A DNA stretch of 62,580 nt, from positions 1 to 62,580 of the forward strand of contig WQVD01000014.1 of assembly GCA_009781755.1 (NCBI GenBank), read 5' to 3'. Source of the stretch: Defluviitaleaceae bacterium. Its GTDB lineage: Bacteria > Bacillota > Clostridia > Lachnospirales > WQUN01. The notes below the pieces were generated by a model that was not told the origin of the DNA, made no database searches, and worked only from the letters and a program-made list of their open reading frames with translations. The stretch's first letter is position 1; each line of letters begins with the position of its first letter. Position numbers and translations under genes: made by a program. Positions 57,501 through 62,580 of this stretch are shown in pieces.

Positions 57501-60500
57501 AGTACCCATGGGCAACGCCGCCGATGTGGTGCTTGTCACACTGCGCCGCGGACGCGAGTTCGTCTTTTACTACCGAACCAACCCCCTTGAACCCGGTCAT
57601 TACATTAACTCCGTGCAAGTGGGTCCGCGTTATGACGATGCGGCTGTTACCATTCCTTACCCTGCCGTGTTTGATTTGTCGGTGCTCAAATATAGCCACA
57701 GCATCATGACGCAACCCGTCATTGGCCGTTGGGAATTTGAACTGCTGCATAACAACGTGCGTGTTGGCTTGTTCAACAACGACAATCTACCCGCCAGCGC
57801 ACAAATGCGACTTGACCCCAGCCTAACCGGCACCTACACCCTGCGGGAAATTGAAGCTCCCACCGGGCATCATCTTGACCCCAATGCGGTATGGACCTTC
57901 AACTTCACTGGTTTTGACATCCGTAATGTGGTACCGCCCAGCGTTACGCACTTGCCCGGCGGAGCCATTGCCGGTACATGGTCATTGACCCCGGCAGGGC
58001 CGGATAATCCGGTGCGTCAATTTATCATTTCTGCCATCAACCATCCCTATATTGACCCCGGTGACCCCGGTGACGACGAAGACGAAGGGTATACCAACCT
58101 CACCTTCATCAAGACCAGTTTTGACAATGTCACGCCCTTGGCAGGCGCGGAATTTGCCTTGTATCACCGCACGCCGCACAACGACCCCGCCGCGCCTTGG
58201 CAGCGTGTGCGCACCGTAACCAGTGCGCCGACTACAGGCTTGACCAACATGGGCGATTTATTTTGGAACAACACCGGCAACCTATTTAAAATGGTGGAAA
58301 TCACCGCGCCCACAGGTTATCAACTGCCCGGCGGCCACTGGTTGATTCATATAAACGCAGCCGGTGTAATCGTAGTAACCGAACATGAAGGCGCACCGCC
58401 GCTACGATTTACAGCCATCGGTGCACCGCCGTTGATATCCAACCAACTGCGCGAAACACCACAATTGTCCATCGACAAATCCGGCAACATCGTGCCGCAA
58501 AACAGAACGCCGTCCGTATCGCTCAACTTCCACCCCAACGGCGGCACCGGCAGTAGCGTTACCGTTACACAAGTTTCCGGTCCCAACCCCTTGTACGAAG
58601 AATTCTTTACGCATCCCGGTTTGTTAACAGGTATTAGTGCATGGCAACCACCCGTAGACGGGCAAGTAATTATCGGTTGGTCGCAAAATGCGACCGGCTC
58701 ACCGCTTTTGCATTCAACGACATCCACGCCTTGGGTTGCCGGCAATAATGATTTGTATGCCGTATGGGGCGATGCCGTGGTGCATACACCGCCCGCCAAT
58801 ATCCCCTCGCCGTTGCGCATCGGCAATGTAGCGGTTGGCGACCGTATTTTGTATACGCTCATGGTCTTTAACCATTCCGATATTGCCGTAGACGGTTTTG
58901 TTGTAACCGATGACTTGAGTAGCAATATCAATGCAGGTAATTTCGCATTCGTGGCCGGTTCGGGCAGGGTGCGTGTTAATGGTGTGGTCGTGGATACGGT
59001 TGCGCCTGATGCCAATCATATGATCCGCGTGGTGCTTCCGAGCATCCCTGCGGGCGCACGTGTGGTGATTACTTTTGAAGTGGAGGTATTGCCCAACGCC
59101 GCGGGCAACAACATCGGCAACGCTGCCACTTTGTATGACGACGGCGGAACGCCCATCGATGAGGACGATGAAGAAATCCCCGTTGACCCGGGCCCGGAAC
59201 TGTCCATCGACAAATCCGGCAACGTCGTGCCCGAAAACAAATCACCCAACGTAACGCTCAACTTCCACGCAAACGGCGGCAACGGCAACTTCCATTTGAA
59301 TGTGCAATCCGGCCCCAATCCGCTGTACGAAGAATTCTTCACCCATCCCAATTTATTAACCGCATTGGAACAATGGCAGCCACCCAACCCCGGTCAAGTC
59401 ATTATCGGCTGGTCATTAAATGCGAGCGGAACGCCGCGCATGACTTCATCCACATCCACGACGTGGGTTGCAGAAAACAACAACTTGTATGCCGTGTGGG
59501 GCGATGAAGTGATCCACACCGCTCCACCCAATGTGCGCTCGCCCTTGGCGATTGATTCGGTAGACGTCGGCGATCGCATCTTGTATACCCTCATGGTCTT
59601 TAACCACTCCAACACCGACGCTTACGATTTTGTGGTAGTGGATGACTTGAGCACAAATATCAATGCAGGCTTCTTCTCCTTTGTATCCGGTTCGGGCATG
59701 GTACGCGTTGATGGCGTGCCCATCGGCACGGTCGCACCCGATGCCAACAATTTGATCCGCGTCCAACTTCCACACATCCGTGCCGGCGCACGTGTGGTGA
59801 TTACCTTTGAAGTAGAAGTATTGGAAAACGCCGCCGGGCAAAATATCGGCAACACCGCCGTACTCTACGATGATGATGACATACCCGTAGACGATGACGA
59901 TGAGGACATTCCCGTAGGCACAACACCCGCAGCAACAACGCCTGCGGAGACGACGCCGTCGGAAACGACACCATCGGAGACGACACCGTCCGAAACTACA
60001 CCCGCAGAAACTACGCCGTCAGAAACTACGCCGTCAGAAACTACGCCGTCAGAAACTACACCGTCCGAAACAACGCCGACAGAAACTACACCGTCCGAAA
60101 CAACGCCGACAGAAACAACGCCATCTGAATCGACGCCTGCAGAAACCACATCATCCGAAACCACGCCGCAACAAACTACACCCGCCGAAACAACACCGCA
60201 GCAAACTACACCAGCAGAAACTACACCGCAGCAAACTACACCCGCCGAAACAACACCGCAGCAAACTACACCGGCCGAAACCACACCGCAGCAAACTACA
60301 CCTGCCGAAACCACACCGCAGCAAACTACACCTGCCGAAACCACACCGCAGCAAACCACGCTAGCTGAAACTACAGCGCAACAAACTACTGCACAACAAA
60401 CTACCGCACAGCAAACAACCGCGCAACAAACAACTTCACAACAAACAACCGCGCAACAAACTACTTCACAACAAACCACCGCGCAACAAACTACTTCACA

Positions 60501-61686
60501 ACAAACCACCGCACAACAAACTACTTCACAACAAACCACCGCACAACAAACCACATCACAACAGACCACTTCACAACAAACAACTGCACAACAGACAACG
60601 ACACAACAGACAACGACACAACAGACAACGACACAACAGACAACGACACAACAGACAACGACACAACAGACAACGACACAACAAACACAACCACAACAAA
60701 CGTCACCACCAACACAACCCCCCACTGATCCGCCTACGCGCGTTGTTACTTTCCCGCCCGTCACAACAACACCCGCAGCCGGTACAACGGCACCCGGCGC
60801 AACCACACCAGCTCCCACGTCACCCATTACAGCTGCGCCCGGCACAACCACCCCTATCCCCACGTCACCTGCTACCGCTGCACCAACCACAACCGCACCT
60901 GCAACGGCAGCCACCACCACACCACAATTAGTCAAGCGGCCGGACAGAATGGTCACACACGTGGGCGAAACCATTAATTGGACGCTGCGCGGGTTCCACA
61001 ACCCCACCGGCAACACCGTTGCCAATTTTTCCATCGTAGATGTACCGGGGCGCGGCCTCAACTTCCGCACGGGGCACATGCCTGCCTTCACCAACGGCGC
61101 GGGCATCACTTATGAAATCCGCTACACGGTTGCGGGCAGCAATGAATGGCGTGTACTTTCATCCAATATCGATGCGGGCCGTCCGTTCACTTTCCACTTG
61201 CCACAATCGGGCAGCATGCACTACACGGCCATTGGCTTCTTCTTTGGCACGGTACCCGCAGGGTTTGCGCTGGGTAACGAAATTGTGTTGACCTTCGTAG
61301 TGGGCAATGACGCACCCAACAATATTTTGGTCAACAACTTCTGGATCAGCTACGACAACATTGTGCGCGATGGCGACAGCCCCTACCGCCCCATCGTCAT
61401 CCAACCACCCAATGTCAACGGCAATAACACCTTGGTACCTGCGCCCGACGGCAACGGATACTTCGAGCTGGATGACGATAACGTACCCCTGGGGCAATGG
61501 ACTTGGAACGACAACAGAAACGAATGGATTTTCAACGGATTCGGCGTAGGTCCCATGCCGCAAACGGGCTTCATGGACCATGCGTTGTGGCTGGCATCTG
61601 CACTATTCCTTGCCACATCTGCCGGACTGGGCACCATGAGCTACATGAAAGCCAAAAAACGCAAGCGGAAAGGGGCAACAGCATGA
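54523..61686 (+). CDS. Giant thioester-domain surface adhesin with SpaA, DUF11-like and Thr-rich stalk, MPQTG anchor
   Basis: A 2387-residue cell-wall protein. A signal peptide occupies 1-30. A thioester domain follows, with FCIG (Cys66) and TQALVW (Gln144), the pair that forms an internal thioester able to bond to host surfaces. About 387-916 is a repetitive beta-helix-like region, then a Cys-rich knob (919-952: VCTVCDDCD...). Two SpaA/Cna-B domains (about 1049-1302), two tandem copies of an InlB-like/DUF11-like pair (1317-1553, 1560-1795), a Thr-rich stalk (1800-2064), a Pro-rich linker and a C-terminal domain come next. The anchor is MPQTG (2345-2349), a hydrophobic helix and KAKKRKRK. AAAGGTAGG precedes the ATG. 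The gene is the main target candidate of the sigma factor upstream. Confidence 0.9.
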   Translation: MKTSNKKRTVIFFLICTLLVSTLGHFAFGSAPGPGVGEWSYIGGGTARTTFLLRHNTTGDTRGTFCIGLGTSPIGRNYRRVDEATIQNLRGGGSLPSSVIAQMRYAITVMYTVYNGNAIDGRLVQERGLPARTRQRPLGPVFTQALVWERQHMHNPSLFGSPANSLNGIPGGAFTQAERDFFFAHQLPGNATLGVAVSGNTGTAASPAVAGLLTGLVGPFTVNYTAGSHASLQAANGTPTFRVAQPDRAAIVVRQGGQLTQTDRVRLGQEFYLAPRIPGVQSVNLVSNGAVITGMTDYFFTRGGQPQFGVTFDTWQGQTFHFNSDDLSNLVNKQVQDANGNWVDHAYLQPGAEALFRVTVTAPSTAGLDLLFTPAPMNEAWRLAQRPIPIYTPEHLNTMRNHSNINHELRSDLCLVEWGAWTPIPTFTATLEGNGHTISGLRVTNNTTTTGVAGLFHTLNNATIRNLHLLDIELRAGGNAGALAGTWLGTNGSIDNVHANNVRIFAGGGNPDAIRLYSIAGGLIGQSGSGNAQPHLNRINNSSVQNLSIQFNTATPAPHMLRWGGVIGETDSLGVYNTHVNNITITTPRNLRGWVNFNATNHVTQVGHGGGVGGIVGSVRPTSSGRTIGVTNSSATNVTFNNAIGMVSYGGIIGHAIRSHAVQGYVDISDLSVNNLRVTLANNTAQLWATASDPFRESVFVGGIAGRVSEFGQHHTGWPARQHVFMQNLHVNGFTLTTADAFNHPILAGGILGGFGGTNTTTNPTAAHMGMNDITIRNGDVAGLNFNFAHTTGNANNGIGGVVGRGIPYRVSTSNPPGTGTHPPQRYASHIRITDVRVAGSINRAAGAVNGTIHGTRTLLRVNTAVTGATVTGHVTGAPNLTNPGTNTPAADRFSNDFSTLRYNEFLNRPWWLGGSGYVCTVCDDCDAALECEVCDGNEPECVYCPVVTTCEARAPLDRLGAGRHTFWVFDHFDGGPRLNPDQLLFRDAGGNLVPMGNAADVVLVTLRRGREFVFYYRTNPLEPGHYINSVQVGPRYDDAAVTIPYPAVFDLSVLKYSHSIMTQPVIGRWEFELLHNNVRVGLFNNDNLPASAQMRLDPSLTGTYTLREIEAPTGHHLDPNAVWTFNFTGFDIRNVVPPSVTHLPGGAIAGTWSLTPAGPDNPVRQFIISAINHPYIDPGDPGDDEDEGYTNLTFIKTSFDNVTPLAGAEFALYHRTPHNDPAAPWQRVRTVTSAPTTGLTNMGDLFWNNTGNLFKMVEITAPTGYQLPGGHWLIHINAAGVIVVTEHEGAPPLRFTAIGAPPLISNQLRETPQLSIDKSGNIVPQNRTPSVSLNFHPNGGTGSSVTVTQVSGPNPLYEEFFTHPGLLTGISAWQPPVDGQVIIGWSQNATGSPLLHSTTSTPWVAGNNDLYAVWGDAVVHTPPANIPSPLRIGNVAVGDRILYTLMVFNHSDIAVDGFVVTDDLSSNINAGNFAFVAGSGRVRVNGVVVDTVAPDANHMIRVVLPSIPAGARVVITFEVEVLPNAAGNNIGNAATLYDDGGTPIDEDDEEIPVDPGPELSIDKSGNVVPENKSPNVTLNFHANGGNGNFHLNVQSGPNPLYEEFFTHPNLLTALEQWQPPNPGQVIIGWSLNASGTPRMTSSTSTTWVAENNNLYAVWGDEVIHTAPPNVRSPLAIDSVDVGDRILYTLMVFNHSNTDAYDFVVVDDLSTNINAGFFSFVSGSGMVRVDGVPIGTVAPDANNLIRVQLPHIRAGARVVITFEVEVLENAAGQNIGNTAVLYDDDDIPVDDDDEDIPVGTTPAATTPAETTPSETTPSETTPSETTPAETTPSETTPSETTPSETTPSETTPTETTPSETTPTETTPSESTPAETTSSETTPQQTTPAETTPQQTTPAETTPQQTTPAETTPQQTTPAETTPQQTTPAETTPQQTTPAETTPQQTTLAETTAQQTTAQQTTAQQTTAQQTTSQQTTAQQTTSQQTTAQQTTSQQTTAQQTTSQQTTAQQTTSQQTTSQQTTAQQTTTQQTTTQQTTTQQTTTQQTTTQQTTTQQTQPQQTSPPTQPPTDPPTRVVTFPPVTTTPAAGTTAPGATTPAPTSPITAAPGTTTPIPTSPATAAPTTTAPATAATTTPQLVKRPDRMVTHVGETINWTLRGFHNPTGNTVANFSIVDVPGRGLNFRTGHMPAFTNGAGITYEIRYTVAGSNEWRVLSSNIDAGRPFTFHLPQSGSMHYTAIGFFFGTVPAGFALGNEIVLTFVVGNDAPNNILVNNFWISYDNIVRDGDSPYRPIVIQPPNVNGNNTLVPAPDGNGYFELDDDNVPLGQWTWNDNRNEWIFNGFGVGPMPQTGFMDHALWLASALFLATSAGLGTMSYMKAKKRKRKGATA
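59931..60715 (+). repeat. Thr-rich tandem repeat DNA of the adhesin stalk
   Basis: Nested tandem repeats. The first part has TPSETTP units, the middle has TPQQTTPAET (30-bp unit), then TAQQTTSQQT (30-bp), and the end has a 15-bp unit ACAACAGACAACGAC repeated about six times. All units are multiples of three, so copy number can vary without breaking the frame. A long antisense frame here is a by-product of the repeat. Confidence 0.9.
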
Positions 61687-61868
61687 ACTTAGCCAGGGTT
61701 TCAACCAACGGACAAATTACCGTACCCGCAGAAATTCGCCGTGCATTAAACATCCGATCGGGCGACAAAGTCCTGTTTATGCAAAACACCAACGGCGACA
61801 TCGTCATCCAAAAACCAAGCGTTTCTACGGTCAAAGAAACACAACCCGTCAAAGTAGTCTCGGGTTAA
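61683..61868 (+). CDS. AbrB/MazE/SpoVT-type DNA-binding protein
   Basis: A 61-residue swapped-hairpin regulator. It reads MNLARVSTNGQITVPAEIRRALNIRSGDKVLFMQ..GDIVIQ, the full AbrB pattern. The ATG overlaps the adhesin stop (ATGA), with GGGG upstream, so it is translated after the adhesin. Such solitary genes are frequent in Clostridia. No toxin gene is beside it. It may feed back on the adhesin operon. Confidence 0.9.
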   Translation: MNLARVSTNGQITVPAEIRRALNIRSGDKVLFMQNTNGDIVIQKPSVSTVKETQPVKVVSG

Positions 61869-61873
61869 ACCAA

Positions 61874-61999
61874 ATCAGTTGGTTGCAATTTGCCACCAAC
61901 TGATTTTGGATTTTCACAAAAAAGCCGCGTACTCGATGCATTAAAATCGGTGCGCGGCTTTTGTGAATTTCAACCGGTAGCAAATTGCAACCAGTTGAA
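61874..61999. repeat. Paired-hairpin intergenic element, copy 3, with a nested terminator
   Basis: Hairpin A is 61874-61904 (ATCAGTTGGTTGCAA...) and hairpin B 61969-61999. Between them a third hairpin (CACAAAAAAGCCGCG with CGCGGCTTTTGTG, 61915-61965) acts as the terminator of the adhesin operon. Copy 1 has the same flanks (TTTTCACAAA, then AATTTCAACC) without the nested hairpin. Confidence 0.8.
61915..61968 (+). terminator. Terminator of the adhesin-AbrB operon
   Basis: Stem AAAGCCGCG/CGCGGCTTT with an inner hairpin and a following TTTTGTG, 47 bp after the AbrB stop. Confidence 0.7.
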
Positions 62000-62021
62000 A
62001 TTTTTATTCGCTTTTGAGTGC

Positions 62022-62050
62022 TTGCGCAATCTTTTTTGCGGGGATATAAT
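62022..62050 (+). promoter_or_regulatory. nrdD promoter
   Basis: TTGCGC (62022-62027), 17 bp, perfect TATAAT (62045-62050), 32 bp before the ATG. No clear NrdR box is seen. Confidence 0.65.
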
Positions 62051-62082
62051 CCCCCCTACACGAACAAAGGGGCGAGATAAAA

Positions 62083-62580
62083 ATGCGTTATATAATGAAG
62101 CGCGACAATCGGGAAGTAGCTTTTGACGAGCAAAAAATCACGGCTTGCATCGAGAAGGTTTTTGCGGCGGTGCATGGCGAGGGGCATGTGGACAGGCTGT
62201 TGCCCATCACTTTAACGCTGGAAGTTTTGAAGAAGTTGGATGCCGATTTTGCCGGTGCACCGTTCACGGTAGAGAACGTGCAGGACTTGGTTGAGATTGT
62301 GTTGATTGAGGGCGGCTATTCGCGCGAAGCGAAAGCTTATATCTTATATCGTAATAAGCGCACGCACATCCGTGAGGCACGCAGCGGGCTCATGGACGCC
62401 GTGGCAGAAATTGTAAAAGAAACCAACCGCGCCAACGCCAACGTTGGGCATTCTCCGTCGGCCAAGGTATTGCAAATATCCGAAGCCGCCAGCAAAAATT
62501 ATTACTTAAACCGCGTCTTGCCGCCCGAAATGGCAAACGCGCATACCGAAGGTGACATTCACATCCACGACTTGGCGTGG
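62083..62580 (+). CDS. nrdD: Anaerobic ribonucleoside-triphosphate reductase NrdD (5' part)
   Basis: The first 166 residues of the class III ribonucleotide reductase, cut by the window end. The N-terminal ATP-cone is visible (RYIMKRDNREVAFDEQKITACIEKVF, then EGGYSREAKAYILYRNKRTHIRE), followed by the beginning of the catalytic domain (HTEGDIHIHDLAW). It makes deoxynucleotides under anoxic conditions and needs the activase NrdG, which is not in view. AAAGGGG precedes the ATG. A second in-frame ATG is at 62095. Confidence 0.93.
   Translation, partial: MRYIMKRDNREVAFDEQKITACIEKVFAAVHGEGHVDRLLPITLTLEVLKKLDADFAGAPFTVENVQDLVEIVLIEGGYSREAKAYILYRNKRTHIREARSGLMDAVAEIVKETNRANANVGHSPSAKVLQISEAASKNYYLNRVLPPEMANAHTEGDIHIHDLAW

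Noticed and set aside
59931..60715. CRISPR-like short repeats
   Set aside because: The repeats are tandem without unique spacers and are translated as the adhesin stalk.
59865..61109. Antisense 414-residue ORF rich in VVC repeats
   Set aside because: It is the reverse of the Thr-rich adhesin repeat; no ribosome binding site and no real protein character.

Overview
The window is chromosomal DNA from an anaerobic, Gram-positive-type bacterium, most likely an uncultured member of the Clostridia (Bacillota). Supporting signs are clear AGGAGG-type ribosome binding sites, a mutL-miaA-hfq-aluminium-resistance gene cluster, DegV, AddB-type recombination, a class III (oxygen-sensitive) ribonucleotide reductase, WYL regulators, and a sortase-anchored thioester adhesin. 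No species can be named from the sequence. Codons are GC-rich in most genes, but several islands are visibly AT-richer and look acquired: the DUF3267 gene, the hsdS part of the restriction locus, the TIR gene, and the two small membrane genes at 42.4-43.5 kb.

Layout. The left edge (1-349) is the promoter and leader of an rRNA operon that runs leftward out of the window. At 0.47-8.3 kb the minus strand carries degV-MATE, an M15 D,D-carboxypeptidase, and the mutL-miaA-hfq-aluminium-resistance operon. At 8.4-14.0 kb the plus strand carries a penicillin-binding D,D-carboxypeptidase (apparently leaderless mRNA), an adenosine/SAH-deaminase-like amidohydrolase, a DUF3267 putative membrane zincin, an SDR reductase and a lipoprotein. 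At 14.0-20.6 kb there is a complete type IC-like restriction-modification operon, hsdM-(DUF1016 remnant)-hsdS-(88-aa protein)-hsdR. At 20.7-28.5 kb the minus strand carries DUF1659/DUF2922-like small proteins, a zinc-ribbon protein, a WYL regulator, an overlapping housekeeping run (HD hydrolase, tyrS, engB, S1 protein, methyltransferase), a TIR-domain defence gene and an APH-type kinase. At 28.6-36.6 kb the plus strand carries a BRO-type protein, sugar-type oxidoreductase and isomerase genes, a frameshifted HicB, YdcF, addB without addA, and a transglutaminase-like protein. At 36.6-43.5 kb the minus strand carries an iron alcohol dehydrogenase, lepA and small membrane proteins. At 44.4-52.2 kb is rpoBC. 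At 52.6-61.9 kb lie a sigma-region-4-like protein, a membrane-anchored ECF sigma factor, a 2387-aa thioester/SpaA/Thr-rich MPQTG surface adhesin and an AbrB-like regulator. The right edge holds the start of nrdD.

The most unusual items are these. (1) An ECF sigma factor carries its own membrane segments and an outside domain, directly upstream of a giant adhesin. (2) The type I RM locus has a TAEL spacer repeat in hsdS and an in-frame internally deleted DUF1016 nuclease. (3) A paired-hairpin repeat occurs in three intergenic regions, with one copy inside addB. (4) A ~300-bp near-perfect palindrome abuts the rpoB promoter. (5) RpoB has a 163-residue acidic tail and Gly at the position of E. 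coli Asp516. No tRNA gene, CRISPR array or transposase was found.
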